The position numbers and the translations under genes are program-made. Shown here in pieces: positions 24,601-38,061 of a stretch of DNA of 64,000 bases. Source of the stretch: Triops longicaudatus (taxonomy: Eukaryota > Arthropoda > Branchiopoda > Notostraca > Triopsidae); assembly GCA_022885665.1 (NCBI GenBank), contig JAGQDJ010000086.1:149774-213773 (forward strand). The letters are read 5' to 3'. Below the pieces are notes generated by a model. That model made no database searches and was not told the origin of the DNA. It was given only the letters and a program-made list of their open reading frames with translations. Each line of letters opens with the position of its first letter. Positions within the stretch are counted from its first letter, which is position 1.

Positions 24601-27600
24601 ATGCCGGACAGGAAAACCAAGGCTGATACGTTAGAGGCAAAAAATCGAAGATTTATGTAATTTAGAGTGGTCTCGAGAGCCGATAATTATATAAAGCTGA
24701 TTACTACATATTTGAAATATGTTTTGAAAGTCGGTATATTTTTAGCATTTTTCCGATTTTTAAATAACCTTTTTCAGGTTTCGGTCCGGGATCATGAACG
24801 TATTAAAACGATTTCCATTGAATCTTATGGGAATAGCGTTTCTTCTAAAGAACGCTTCTTACACCGAACGCCATCAAGGAACGGATTACGTTCGTTAAGC
24901 GGGGCACCATTGTATTTTGAAAGTAAGCTTCGTGTCCTTTGCATGTTAATCTAGCAATACTTCTTTTTTTTCCGGTATTGAGGATGTAAAGAAAGATGGA
25001 TATTCTTTCAGTCATTTCAAATTTGGTTTGTCCTTGCGAAGAAAAGCCGTCTAGGTTAAAAGATGGCGCCATTCAATTTGGCAACTGGCGTAACTGTACA
25101 TGAGCAAGAGGGCCTTCTTTCGGCCCTCTTATTTCCGGTTTTAAGCTAAAATCTTACTTTTTCTTCTGCGGGAGGCTTGGCCTGAACGTTACCGTCAGGT
25201 TCGTCAATGCGCATCAGGGCATAATCGAGCTGCTGCCGACCACTGGCTTGCAGGTGAGACAGGTTTCGCGATTCTTCTTCGTTTTCCGCAAGATCCGCTG
25301 CTGGTGCACTGGGCATGACGGAGGCGCTTTTCATTTTCTTGCCCTTGATGATGATTTTGTATTTCAGTGTCTCAGGAGATGGTAAACTGGTCAGGTTTTC
25401 GTCCACAGGATCGGTGTACAGCATATCTGTTCATAGAAAACGAGAGTTAAAACAGAACAAACCACCAAGACCGATTGAGACTGACCGCCCAAGATTTCTT
25501 TCAAATGCTTGGCAAGTTTATCTTGCTGAGGTGGACTAAGGTGGTTTTCTAGGGATAGAATCACTGGATAAGGCGATACGTCGAAGGCGTGCGTTTTGAT
25601 AGCGTCAGCCAAGACGTCTTTGACCAAAATGGCAGAAGTGATGGTGTGACCGTGGTAGATGGATGGTTCGTCGTTCGGTCCATCCCACAAGTCAACTATA
25701 ATGATTTAAAAAGTCATATTCCATGTGAGTAATTTTGAGTAGATTACGTTCAAGACAACGACAGCCTTTGCGTAAAGCGTTGATGTAGGCTTCTATGCTG
25801 CTCTCGCTCGTTAGCTGATTTCCGGTTAAGTATGTATTATGAGAAGACGCTATGTAGTAATGAGCCAAAGGACGCGTCATGTCTTGGTGAACGGTGCTGT
25901 GCTCAGGTCTGAGGACCTCGAACATCCCCGAAGTTAGCAAGTTGGTAAAACCTAGAAAAGTATCGTTTACATTTTCTGGCATTCTTTTAATTTTAAACAC
26001 AACGTTCGTCTTCCACAGCTGTGAGATACATAAATTACATGCACACATACATTTTCGAAACCATAACACCGGTTACTGGGGTCGTGGTTCGAGCAAGCCT
26101 TCTAAAAATAACGTCGGAAACAGCAAACCGATTTTTTATTTTTTTCAATTATACTGCAGGGCACCTATGCAATTACTGCGTCTGGTCTCACCATGGGTAA
26201 CAGTGTAAGCACACTGTGTGAATTGTGATCTAACCATGGCTAAGCTGATGTATGAATATCTCAATCGCAGAAATCTCTCACTCTTGCATTCTTGGCGAAA
26301 CTTTGCTTTTAGACGATCATGTAACTTCTGAAGAGCTTATTCGATTTTCAATATTAGGCGGAAGGCGAAAAAGACTGCGTGACGCCAGTTTGTACAAATT
26401 CCATTTGCCTCGTTTAAGTGGTTCCAATTTCATAACACAACTCTGTAAGTAGGTGCCATGCTGTCACTCAGCCCGTTTCAGTTTTGTAACAATGAAAAGC
26501 AGTAAGAGTGCAAAAGCACTGGTTTTCGTTTTCATCTGGATTTCACTGTTTTTCGTTGTCCTAGATTTGGTTTTCATTGTTACAACAAAAGAGACTGTCT
26601 GCTGTTGGACAATGAAAATCAAAGACAGAGATTAGTAAGCGATGACGTGATAGTGGCTTGCAAATTTCGTCTGCCGAGCAGGGATAAATCGTCTCTTGTA
26701 AAGATGGCTTCCATTACAAGTAAAAATAAACCGTTCTTCAACAGTTTTTCATTGTTTAACTTAAAGAGGTTTTCTTGTCAACTTAGTAGTTAATAAACGG
26801 GTTTTACGGCGATTAAATACTTTTGGTGAAAATTTTAAGTAATGCACAATATTCTTACCAGCTAAACTTAAACAATCTCTCGACTTGATTTCAGAGAGCT
26901 CGAAACTTTGGATCAACTTCTGTACATTTTCTATGCTGACATTCTCATCCTGGTATTCCTTCCGGAAAAACGTCAACAACTCTGTTGCTGTCATGACCGA
27001 GCCATTAGAGGTTGCGTACCTACAATGGAAGTTGTCTTTAAGTCACGTATTCTTGTCACAGTCCCTTCAAGTATTCATTATGCATTCTTTTCTTGAGTGG
27101 ATATACTTTCTAAACAGCTCCTCAACTTCAGGTCTTTTGAGTAGCTGCTGATAAAAGCTCAAGAATTCTTGCTCGTCCAAGACTTGCTCTCTCTTGACAG
27201 TTTTGCGGTTCGTATTGGCTTCGTTGAACAACTTTCGAACATGATCTTTGCTCATTTTGATATTCAGCAAGCCTAAAAGCTTCAGACATTCTTCGAAGTT
27301 CAGACTGCCTGTGTTATCCTTATCGGCTTTACGGAACTGCGCTTTAAGCCACCTACACACAGAGACACAAATGATAAGATTAAAGGGATAAGGAAACTCC
27401 TGTAAAAATGTCTTAATTGTATACATACTCTTCATAAAGACGTTCCTGTCTCAACCCACGTACGACAGACAGCAAATGTCGGAGGCCACGAACCCATTTT
27501 TTTGCAATATCTTCCTCACCCGCCACCAAATCCAACGTTTGGCCGTCCCCGTAAACTATCGAGAAGCAATGCGACTCTTGCAAAATCGGATCGGTTGGAT

Positions 27601-29700
27601 ACTTTTTCTTCCTTTCTTCTACTCTTCGACCGACGCGGTTGAAGGTGTCGGTCGCCCAACCTGACCGCACATCTTGGATATCCAGGATGTCAACTAACAA
27701 ACACAGAATGTCACAATTTATTACCACAGTTATACAATCATTAGTTAGTGACAAATCAAGTGACAAATCAAGGAATATCTCGTAAAAAACACACTACGAT
27801 CGAAAGATTCTAAAAAATCACGATATTGTTGATATACTAATTTGTAACTTTCTTGCAATCGGACAGCGAAAATGGAGGATTATTTTACACAAGTTTAGTT
27901 CATTACAAATCTGTACAAAACTCACAAACGGAACGGCAACGTGCTTAATTCATGCCGGACGCCACTGCAAACAAACTCAAATAAGGTAAGCTAGACTAGT
28001 ATAACATTGAAGCTCGTTGCATTTTGAGTTGCAACAATTGCTGTTAAATTACACTTTCCGATCACCATAAGACGAGCTTGTCATGTGGCTCAGTTATGAG
28101 CGAAAGCAACATAAAATACTCGAAATTTTAAGGGGAAAATATCTTTCGGATGCTTTGCATAGCTAGGGCTCGTCAATGTGGGATTTTCTACAGAAATTTT
28201 GCCTCCCATTTAGCTTCAAAGAGGATATACTGACAATAAAGTCTGGCTTTTCTCTCCTTGGTTAGGGGCGAATCGAAATCACATTTTTGTGTGCAATCTT
28301 TTTTGCTTCGCAGCCCAGTTAATCATTAAGGGGGTTTTGGGTACATTGTTACTTGCATTTTTCATGTTGACAAATGCAAAACAGTGAATAAATTGGCTGC
28401 AATGGATTCCCCTGGAACAGAACTGTTTGATATTTCCCGAAGTTTGTCACAGTGGATGCACTCTGGCACCAACACAAAACGAGCGACCTTTAAAATCGTC
28501 CACGAGCGACAGGTCGTTATAAGAGGACTCGTTACAGCCAGATACAACAAACCACTTCAAAGTACTGTTAAATCTCATCTGTAACGAATCTTCCGGATGA
28601 CACAAATTGATCAGTACGTATGAATTTCGTTATATCGACATTTTCTACAAATTACGGATATTGGAACGTTTGATTCTTCCATAGTAGATATTCAGTTATA
28701 GAAGGGTTGTTATAGAATGATTCTGCTGACAAAAAATATCTGAGCTTTTGTAGCTACATGCATATCAATAAAAATAAATATAAACAAAAAGGAAAGTATA
28801 GTGAAACCCGGTTAATTACACAGGTTTGGGACCGGGCAGCCGGTAGGAAATTAGGCGGAGGACGAAATTACACGGAGTTGCAAAACCGGAATGTTACTAC
28901 AACGGGACCGCAAGCACAGTATAAACAAAATGGGTTATGAAATTGTGCGATATCTAATTAGTTGGGTTCCACTATGAAAATTCACCTGATGGAAACAATA
29001 ACTGCTCTCATATCCGAAGTTTTTTATATCGCATATTCTTCTGAACCCGGTTAACTACACAGGTTTGGGATCGGGCAGCCGGTAAAAAATTAATGAAATA
29101 ACTCCATGAAATTACATGGAGTTGCAAAACCTGAATGGTACTACAACGGGACCGCAAGCTCAGTATAAACAGAATGGGTTCGTACATTTGCTTAACTATT
29201 GATCTTCAAACTACTCCACAAGGGGCGATACGCCATTACGAAAAACAGTCGTCATAGGTAGCTTCACTTAATAAGATTTCCTAACCTTCTGTAACTATGC
29301 TACTTCAACCACTGTGAGATCTCACTATAAAGAAAACCATGGGGGATAGAAAATTAGTTCGCTTGTCCCTCAAGTTCATTAGATCGGACATTATTTCTAA
29401 ATATCTACATAACCTAGAAACCTTCTAACTTCACATTAACCGACAGTTCGTTACGAAGGGTTCGTTATAGCGAAATTTTACTGTGTATAACTTTAGTACA
29501 AGAATCAAAATTCTTACTGTAATTATCCGTTTGGGAACAGATCGGCTTGTGCGTCGGTTCGTAGCAAATCCTTAGATGGTTCTCGTCTAGCGTATACCGT
29601 CTCGGGAACCATTTGTCATAACTGCGGACTTTCCACAACTGGGTTCCTTTTCGCAAAACGGACAGTTCCGCTTCGGATGTTTTCGATCGTTTAATCACCT
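21700..29700 (-). CDS. Phosphoinositide phospholipase C, delta class (first and last exons not found)
   Basis: Hydrolyses PtdIns(4,5)P2 to diacylglycerol and IP3 at the plasma membrane, in a Ca2+-dependent way. Eleven phase-consistent exons: 29700-29518 and 27693-27429 (PH domain), 27352-27107 and 27019-26859 (EF-hand region, ADKDNTGSLNFEE loop), 25951-25748 and 25695-25486 (X box), 25426-25158 (X/Y linker), 23582-23312 and 23261-23141 (Y box), 22067-21910 and 21849-21700 (C2). About 746 residues are visible, near the full family length. The catalytic SSHNTYL histidine, the ELDLWDGPNDEP Ca2+ site and the YHGH histidine are intact. The PH-EF-X-Y-C2 order without a long C-terminal extension or SH2/SH3 insert marks the delta class. 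Missing are the initiator exon and the last C2 strand. The copy-B repeat lies in the intron at 22068-23140. Confidence 0.9.
22290..23060 (+). repeat. Dispersed repeat family, copy B
   Basis: A diverged copy lying antisense in a PLC-delta intron. It keeps the family order: GTTCAAAGTTACTCC...GGTATAACTT near 22440, GACTTCGGTTACTTTAGG near 22583, GGTTGCACTTCTTAC near 22683, CAAGTCGCGTCCTCCCTC near 22795, and a GTGAAAATTCG block near 23028. Confidence 0.65.
26481..26590. repeat. Short inverted-repeat element
   Basis: About 110 bp with complementary ends, TTTTGTAACAATGAAAA near 26481 and TTTTCATTGTTACAACA near 26571, and further internal self-complementarity. It resembles a small MITE, but no target duplication could be fixed. 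It lies in a PLC-delta intron. Confidence 0.4.
28804..29183. repeat. Two direct copies of a pogo/Tigger-like terminal segment
   Basis: 28804-28936 and 29043-29180 are diverged direct repeats of about 135 bp. They share CCGGTTAATTACACAGGTTT, GGGCAGCCGGTA, GAGTTGCAAAACC and ACAACGGGACCGCAAGC. The left copy begins GTGAAACCCGGTTAA. Similar GGCTCGGGACCGGGCG words occur near 45050 and 59775. They sit in the first visible intron of PLC-delta. Confidence 0.6.
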
Positions 29701-31575
29701 CTAAAACATACACACAGAAAGTAGAAAAAAATACGCCGCACCCATTATCGAGCGTTTCTTTCAAATACTTGGACCATGAACATTCTTAGTGCTCTACAAA
29801 CGTCAAGGCTATCGAAGTCAAACTCGGTGAGAAAATACCTTGAACAAAGTCGGAAAAAGAATAAACATATTGCCCGGAAGGTTGTCGAAACCCACTTTCA
29901 CCATAACCCATTATTGCTAATGGTACACATACACGGAAGAAAAAAAAAATTAGCTTCTTTAGAGTCTCAGCCCGTGTTAATCAATACTACCACGTCTGTT
30001 TTCTTGGTACGTTCGACTTTTTCCGCTTACGACTACGGTCAACGTAGCCACGGTGACTACCCATATCAAAATGCGACACCTTGATTCTAATTTACACATC
30101 GAAGGAGAAGACTTGCGTCGATATCAACAAACCTTCTTGCGTAGCCCAGGTTTGTTCGAATGCCACGAAAACAGGGATAGAACACCTCCACGTCGGATAA
30201 TACCACTGTTATCGGCTATTGATAAGCCAACAACGAACTTCTACAACATTCTATAATGACAATCAGTCTAGATTCTAAATACCCGCAACTCTTCTGTCCA
30301 GGCACCTTACGCAGGCCAATAACCCACGCAAGGGGTACGTTACATTGCTGTACAAATTGCGTGTACCTAGAAAACAGACTTTTTCACTTCCCATTTGTAC
30401 GTAGCTACAACTCATGGCATGGAAACCAGTTTTAAGAACTTTATCACGTTTAGCAAACTTTCCTAACGTGCACATTCTTGAACTTTGATGTCTGTTGCAT
30501 TCGAAATGAAGGTTCAAGGTAAAAGCAAATGGACTGAGACAAGAAAACTAATTTTTTCCTTACCGAACGACAGTAAAACACGCATTTTTACAAAAACGCA
30601 CACAAATAAATACACATAAGCCTATACCGTAAGCCCTTCGCACAACGAATTGTTTTTTCAGACAATCAAATACGAACCATTTGCTGTGATGACAACGAAT
30701 TTCTTAAGTTTTTTTTACAACCACAAGTTGTAATTTTCCCTGGGTTATGAACCAACCCTTATCGCTGACGTCATTACACGGATATTACCCGTGCCCACAC
30801 ATACTTGCATTGTCGCGATGACGCATTTTCATGCGTATGGGGCACGGGATACGCACAAAAACAACATAAAAGGTCTCTCCTTACCCTTGTATTCCGGCGT
30901 GTCCTCCAATGTAGGGTAAAGGAGGGGTTTACTCGGGCTAGACATGTTTTTTTTTCGAATTCACTATTGTGCAACGTTAGTAGTGCAAATGGGACTTTTC
31001 GCGGTTGCAATCCCAGTATTAATAAAACCTTGAAATTTCAGTGTTGGGGTATTTAACGTAATCCGGAGCAGTGTAATTAAGCCGTGTTAGAACACGATAA
31101 AAGCTTCTTAGTAGCTGCTTGATATTACCCTCACTTCTCTCGGAACCAACAGGCAAACACACGCCTTCCGACTGGTACGACTCGCACGGACATGCAGAGA
31201 GAACAGAAAAGAATTCAACAAGTTTCAAGGACACTTGTTCCCGGCGGTTGAAGTACCTGACTGACCAAAGGGAATCTCATGAAGAAGGAGAGATAGGGAC
31301 AAGACTGTAAACGACTCATGCTGATCATCCTGTAAACTGTTCCTTTTCCTTTCTTATCCCGAGCCGACGGAATCTGGAATAGCGTCTAATAGACATTGAT
31401 CGTGTTTACATCGCGTGTTGTACAGAACGTGACAACACTTGAGGGTTTCTACTTTTTAGTTGGCAGTGTTATGAGCGGGAAGACGACTGAAGGATAGCCC
31501 TGCGTAGCTCGGTAAGTTACACAAAAAAACGTTCAAGCCTTAGGAGAGGTACAACGGCCATATTTCATTTTTGCA
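29701..31575. other. Divergent intergenic or 5' region between PLC-delta and the dehydrogenase
   Basis: The first PLC-delta coding exon (phase-1 end) is expected in or beyond this stretch, but none could be supported. The 3' part should contain the promoter of the plus-strand dehydrogenase. No repeats stand out. Confidence 0.35.
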
Positions 31576-34149
31576 ATGCCGGCTTTGTTCCATTTCCACG
31601 GCTGGTGGGAAGAGCTGAGCATTTGGCTAGGAACAGCCTTTGCGTGTATGTTTTTGGCAACGTGTTTCATAAGTGTAGTGACTTGGATCTGGTGGAGGCG
31701 TACCCAGGCGTCGAGCCTCTTGGACGCTAGGGGCAGAATTGTTTTGATTACTGGTTGTGACTCAGGCGTGGGACTGTCCTTGGCTAGCTACGCCCACGAA
31801 TTGGGCTTTCACGTTTTAGCGGGGTGTTTGAAATCGAATGGCGAGGGAGCAGCATTGCTACGGCGTTTGAGTGAAAAGGCGCCAGAGCGGATGGTGATAG
31901 TGCCGTTGGATGTAACGAGATGTGAAGATGTCGAAGCCCTGAAAGAAAAAGCCGAGGAGTGGATGAGAAAAGAAACATTGGAATTGTGGGCCGTAGTAAA
32001 CAATGCCGGCGTATTGGTTTTTGGGATGTTGGAGTGGTTGAACGAAGAACAAATTTCCATGCAGATAAGGGTCAACTTGGAGGGCGCAATTCGTGTCAGT
32101 AATGTATTTCTGCCATTGCTACGAAAGTCTAAAGGTATTGATATTTTAGACAAACGTTCTATGTACTTCGCTGTTATACGCCGCGTTGTATTTTTTCGCT
32201 TGTTGATGCTTTCTGAGTGCAAGAACCATACGTGTTAGAATTTGAGCAAATTTTGAAAGCTTCATTAATTTACGTAAAAATCATACAATCTGCCAGAAAG
32301 AGGTTTTGTTGGCCCAGAAAGACATACTACAGTCAAAGCGCTTTAACCGGGAGGGATACGTTCCCAAGAAGTATGCGAGTGTGACAAGACGTGAATGAGG
32401 AATGGAAAATTACGTTGAAAGATACGTTCTGGAGTTCCCTAAAGGAAACATCCCAAAAAATAACAAAAGCGAAGAAAAATTCTTCGTTGCAAAACTAATC
32501 AGATGCCAAATTTATAGTTGACGAATTTTTTAGAGCATTAGGGCCTTTTCTGCTGTTTAGCACCTTCCACAAATATTATCACTCAGTTGATCTCAGTTAC
32601 TGCTTTGCCAAACCTAATTCTGAAATCAAGCTTCGCTCCATATACGAATAAACTTTCACAGAAATTGTCACACGACGTTAGCAAATTTTATTCGTTAGCT
32701 GAAATGTCATGCTTCATTTATTATTGGAAGCAAAATTTTTGTTTTCTCTGCACGACCGCTAAACAGAGAACAATAGCAGTGATAATGGGAGTAATATGAA
32801 AAATGTTGTCCGCGAGAAAGAAACCGCAAACGAAAACTAGTGAATGAGGATTTTGACTGTATTACATTGTAATCTTCTATCGGCTAATTTGATTTTAGTC
32901 GTATATGGCAAGAAAACTTTGGTCAGCCTAACCTAACTTTGCTTTACCTAATCAATCTAATGTAACGTAACATTACTTACTTAACTCATCCTAATTAACT
33001 AATGCAATGTTATTTAGCTAACCTATTTTACGGCCTCAGTGGGATAGGCAAATACTGTTGTAATTCTTCCAGATTATTTTAGGGAACTTCAGTATTTCGT
33101 CTTACAGCTTTGACAGTTATGTTATGCTTAGATGTAACTGATATGGACTGTAGGTTGCCTCCCACTGGTTTACTTATTCAGAAGGTTAGTTAGTACATAA
33201 TTTCTGCCCTAGGGGGCCTATAATCGAAACATACGGAACGCGGCGTATAATAGAGAGTTACTATGTGCGAAATGTCGTTTCACATGGATGTTTTGACTTG
33301 TGTATTAGAAATCTTTTTAAAATATTTTCTTCTCCTGCCTCAGGAAGGCTAATTAGCCTGACGAGTCCAACAGGTCAATTGGCTTTTCCAGGTCTGGCGG
33401 CTTATTCTGCTACGAAAGCGGGCATTGAAGGCTTTTCTGATGCACTTCGACGAGAAATGAAATTATGGAATGTTGACGTCATTTTGTTCAATCCAGGTAA
33501 ATTGCTAAAAACGAGGGTAATGAAGTAAAGAGGGTAATGGCGGGCAGGCCACGTGGCTGGGACTCCGTTTTGAATCCCGTTCAACATGTCTTTCCAAGTC
33601 TTTTCATGTTTATCACGCTTGGTGTTGAAATTCGATTTTATCATTCGATCAAATCGTACATAGTGTTTCCCATAACTCCTGTCCGGATTTACGTGCCTTC
33701 TTTCCTTTGTATCCAAGGTCGCCATAGCTCTAGTTGCCATTTTGTCCTGTAACGCCATGAATCCTTTATTGAGTTATGGAATCCTGTACTAAATTATAAA
33801 TTTTCAAGGGGACTTGTCACGCCACACACAAATCATGGCTGCACAGAAGCTCCATTTTGACCGTATGAAATCTCGCGTGGACCAAACAGTCTACGGAGAT
33901 TTCTTTCGCGCCTTTGAACATCACATTGTGTCCAACTTTAGCCCGCCACAAGTAGATGTCTTACAAGACGTCGGGAATATGTATTCAAACTTCAAAGAAG
34001 CATTGCTAAGCATTCAGCCTCATTCTCGCTACCAAAATTTAAGTGCGCCCTTCCATTTATTCCTGCATGTAACCCGCCTGCTACCCAATTCCCTGACCGA
34101 TCCCGTCATTCGTGCTATTGGTCTAAAATCCATGGGCTACAACCCATAA
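31576..34149 (+). CDS. Membrane-anchored short-chain dehydrogenase (SDR9C-like, retinol/hydroxysteroid type)
   Basis: Probable NAD(P)-dependent alcohol dehydrogenase of the retinol/17-beta-hydroxysteroid/hydroxybutyrate dehydrogenase group. Three exons, 31576-32134, 33344-33496 and 33809-34149, join in phase 1 to give 350 residues. Residues 15-40 form an N-terminal hydrophobic anchor. Visible motifs are the cofactor loop TGCDSGVG (59-66), NNAG (142-145), catalytic Ser194, and Tyr207-Ser-Ala-Thr-Lys211. The TGCDSG variant of the glycine motif is typical of SDR9C-type enzymes. Substrate cannot be told from sequence. The first intron (1.2 kb) carries a patch of CCTAACCTAA-like words. It converges with ZFPL1, 250 bp away. 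Confidence 0.88.
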
Positions 34150-34301
34150 TTTAGCTCCATTTACAAATCTCATCGAAGAATAAGTCTGGAAAACCTAACT
34201 ATCAACAGCAACTATTGCGAACAACTGTCTTATCTAAGTGTATTGCAATTGTAGCATACGTGAACAATAACCCCATGTACAAGTTACTCAAAAACAAGAC
34301 A

Positions 34302-34307
34302 AATAAA
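34302..34307 (+). promoter_or_regulatory. Candidate polyadenylation signal of the dehydrogenase gene
   Basis: AATAAA about 150 bp after the TAA at 34149. It lies in the 250-bp tail-to-tail interval before the ZFPL1 stop. Confidence 0.5.
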
Positions 34308-34399
34308 GATCATCCCCTCTGTTACTATAGGTTCTCATAATAGTTTCATTGCTTCTTATAAAGCACAATCAGCGTTAAATTTAATATACGGAAAAAAAT

Positions 34400-36181
34400 T
34401 TAATGGCCATCTTTCATGCGTAACATTGGATTACGATCGAACACGTCATCTTCAACCGGTCCGCTAAATATTCTCGAACTTATAGCCAACAGTAAAATTA
34501 CTCCCACTACTCCTAGAACAGCCCACAAAGCTGTACGTCGCTTTGACTTCTTCGACAGACCTTTTTGTTGAATGGCATTCCTACAAAAGGAAGAGGAAAT
34601 AAAATTACAGTTATCCAAACAAACACAAAGAGCGAAAAGGATCGAACGGTATTTTAAAAAAATACACAAAAGCTAATATATACGAAATACGGAATTAAAA
34701 TCTACCTAACACTAACTAAAAGCTAAAAAATATGTTCTTAGAAAGTTAAGAAATATTATAACTTAGAAATAAATTTGAAAACAAAGTAGGCTAAATCAAA
34801 CGGTTTAAAAATGTAATTTTTTAGAAATGCTTAAAAAATAGTAGAAATAAAGAAAAAGATTGAAAAAAATAAACTATGCGAACGTAAATTAACAAAAGAT
34901 TAAAATAGAAGAGCAAAATAACTTAAAAACAAAGGATACAAAGAATATTATTTCAAAAAAGTTCATAAAGATAACAAACGTAAGAGTGGTAACAAAGAAT
35001 GCATTCAGCTCGTGTTCGCTTACTGTATCCATCGGCCAACCATCTCCGTAGCTGATTTGCGCTTGTATTTGTCGTCATCATTGTCAATTAAACCCTTATA
35101 TCGAGGAGCAGCGGAGTCATTTCTGTGGTACACAGCACCGTCGTTGAATCCCTCAACGTTGACTACACTAAAAGGTGGTCCAGATGGCCTACTAGGCGCC
35201 GGCGTAAAGGGACTACTCATGGCACCGTTGTGTAACCTGGCTTGTGGAATCGATTCTGAGCTATGAGGGCTGGCGATGCCACTGTCATCTGACAAACTCG
35301 TCATAACGTCGCTATCCATCGCCTGCACAAAGGAGCAAAATAACATGATTAAGCCACTTTAAACTTTATCTTTCATGCAACTGTATATGTTGAAACTCGC
35401 TGAATGATTTCAGGAAAATCGACTACGCTCTTTCTAGCCTTTTTTCCAGCATATTCAAATTCACTTCACCATCATGCAACTAAATGCAGGAGTGCGACAG
35501 CCGCCACAGACTGACCAAGTTCTACGCCAAGGATTTTTTAAAAATCCAACAAACCAGAGCCAAATGCCCTACGCTGACGGCATGCCACTGGCTAACAATG
35601 AATTGTCCCTTGCGAAAGCCATATCTACTGGTAAAGGAATTTTCGAACTGAATTTATTGGTATCACTTTTGAACGTTCGCTGGCTCATAGGCATGGTTCT
35701 AGTAATGGAAGTTTCACTGTTGTCAGCGTCGTACCTTTAGCATAGGCCAACTGACTGAGTTTGTATTTCAGAGACTGCATTTGGTCACTCTATGGTGGCT
35801 TATGTTCGCGCGTTACAAGTGGACTGTTCCACCTTCATTTACACTTCTTTCTCATTACCGAAGCAACTGCCTGTATCTAATGCAATCAGTGATTTGTATG
35901 CAAGTACCATAACACGTCAAACTCTTCGATGCTATATTAAGATAAATTACTTGGATAATAGAGAATTACTATATAAATTTCAGAACTGCATGACGGGCAA
36001 TTTAGTGGACTTACAAGCCATATATATATATATATATATATATANNNNNNNNNNNNNNNNNNNNNNNNNNNNNNNNNNNNNNNNNNNNNNNNNNNNNNNN
36101 NNNNNNNNNNNNNNNNNNNNNNNNNNNNNNNNNNNNNNNNNNNNNNNNNNNNNNNNNNNNNNNNNNNNNNNNNNNNNNNNN

Positions 36182-36232
<51 letters not shown>

Positions 36233-38061
36233 TAGATATATATATAGATATATATAGATAGATATAGATATATAGATATATATATAGATAGATATATATA
36301 GATATATAGATATATAGATAGATAGATAGAATTCTAGCTCTTGTTTAGTTATCCTTTTCATTTAATTAAGCGTGATAGTTTGAAGAACGAATCCGGAATG
36401 CTATCTGTTCTTAGGAGTGACATGTCCTACCATAGGTAAACCCAAGCCTTCCCTGGCCCAACTTCTCCGCGAAAGCGCATTCCGCAGCGCGTCAGCTACT
36501 GGAGAAACCATGTTAGTTGGCGGAAAAATAGCCGTGCCGCATGTCGGGCACATAAAACCGGCCGGAGCAGTGTTCGGAGGCAACTGTCTCGCCCAAGCGT
36601 CCAAACAGTTAATGTGATAAACGTCTAAAAAGAGAGCATTCCGGTTAGTCTGTGTTCCAATCTTGATTCAACATTTTCGTCTTCCTTTAAGTTTTCTTTC
36701 ACATTTCAACTTGAAGAACACATATGAGTAAGTTTCGTAAATTTGTTTTTGGCCCACGTTAGGGCAAGTTGGCGTGAGTTACCTAAATGGTGTGACTTAA
36801 CGGATCTAAAATAACCAAATTAAAATGCCCTAACTTAAATATAACTCAAATCACGTATCCTGTCTAATCTAACAGCCCATATGGCACGAACTACTTAAAA
36901 TAATGATGGTTTTAAACTGGCGTGTCGCCAGTTAAACGTGCCGTTACATGGCCAGCTCGACACCTTACAACACTGGAATGCAACACAAACACAGAAACAC
37001 ACACACAAACCGAGGGGTGGATTGTCCCATTCTAAACATGAAATTTTCACCACAACAGAAGAAAGCCTTGCAGTACCTAGTCTGTGACTAACGGAAAGGC
37101 TAGTGTCGTGCGTGTGTCAACTTGTCGTGTATGTATGACTCACGCATAACGCAAGAAAATTGTATTCTTTCTTTTCTATCTTCCCACCTTGATTCCTAGT
37201 TTTCCCATCCTAACCTACCTAAACCTAGCCTAATTTAACTTATTTTAACAATTTTTGATGCATTTAATCCCGGCGCGCCTATGCAAACTAGAATAATTTC
37301 ACACCAGAAGCGCCTAAAACCAAAACAAACGGATGGAAATACTGTTATTATAATTATATTCAGTGATGCACTTTAGCCATGTTTCTTGCAAGAATGGTCG
37401 CGTTTTTTCGGGAAATTCTTATTAATCCTAGTTCATCTACTTCTACTGAAGCTAACTAATGCAAAAGTTTCACACAAATGCAGTCTCGGGTTTGAAAAAA
37501 AAGCCGACATGACAGGGCAGTAATTTTACGGGGCGTAAAATGGATAAGTACCACTTAATTAACTCTGTGAACTAAATATAAAAATAAAATAACCAAACAA
37601 ATTTAACCAATGCTGCCTTTAACATTTAAGTAATTGCAACCGTTTTTCTACGTATTTCAGTCCTATTCAGAAAACTGGATTACTAGGATTTCCTATTCGT
37701 AAAAATTGTTTGGTAGCGACAAAATGCGGACCACACAATTCAACACGTGATAAAGTATTTAGTAAAAATATTTTCGGCGTACGGTAGCAAGTCAGACGTA
37801 TGCACTCTTCATTATTCAGGTCACCCGAGCAGAGGTCACAAGAAGGACTGTAGTCACTGTCCTTCAGCCATTGCAAGTAGGACTGGACAATACACTACGC
37901 AAAGAAAGAAAGCTGATTTTATTACCAAATAAACTGTAAAAGTATGTGAAGAATTTTACCTTCGGGTGATTGCTGACCATACAATATTCGCAAACGTTAA
38001 CTCTATGTTCGAAGCAAAATTGATTTGTAACTTTTTTCTTTGGGCATTTGCACAAACCCAT
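34400..38061 (-). CDS. ZFPL1: Zinc finger protein-like 1, Golgi membrane protein
   Basis: ZFPL1 is an integral cis-Golgi membrane protein that binds GM130 in vertebrates. Five exons: 38061-37960, 37894-37783, 36624-36431, 35322-35024, 34580-34400, about 295 residues (human about 310). Exon 1 starts MGLCKCPKKKVTNQFCFEHR, a cysteine/histidine zinc-binding module continuing across the splice as CEYCMVSNHPK-CIVQSYLQWL. Exons 2-3 carry the RING-like part with LDAWARQLPPNTAPAGF. Exon 4 is a Ser/Pro-rich linker with DDDKYKRKSATE. Exon 5 holds one C-terminal transmembrane helix (LWAVLGVVGVILLLAI) and a short tail. The end of exon 3 is the least certain junction. An assembly gap lies in the intron between exons 3 and 4. 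Confidence 0.93.
36021..36330. repeat. TA/GATA microsatellite with an assembly gap
   Basis: Pure (TA)n on the left runs into 137 undetermined bases (36045-36181). It then continues as (TA)n shading into GATATA and GATA units up to about 36330. The gap length may be a placeholder. It is in a ZFPL1 intron and does not affect coding. Confidence 0.97.

Noticed and set aside
35792..36361. Frames running through the N gap and TA repeat
   Set aside because: Their translations are Ile-Tyr runs of a microsatellite and undetermined bases, not coding sequence.
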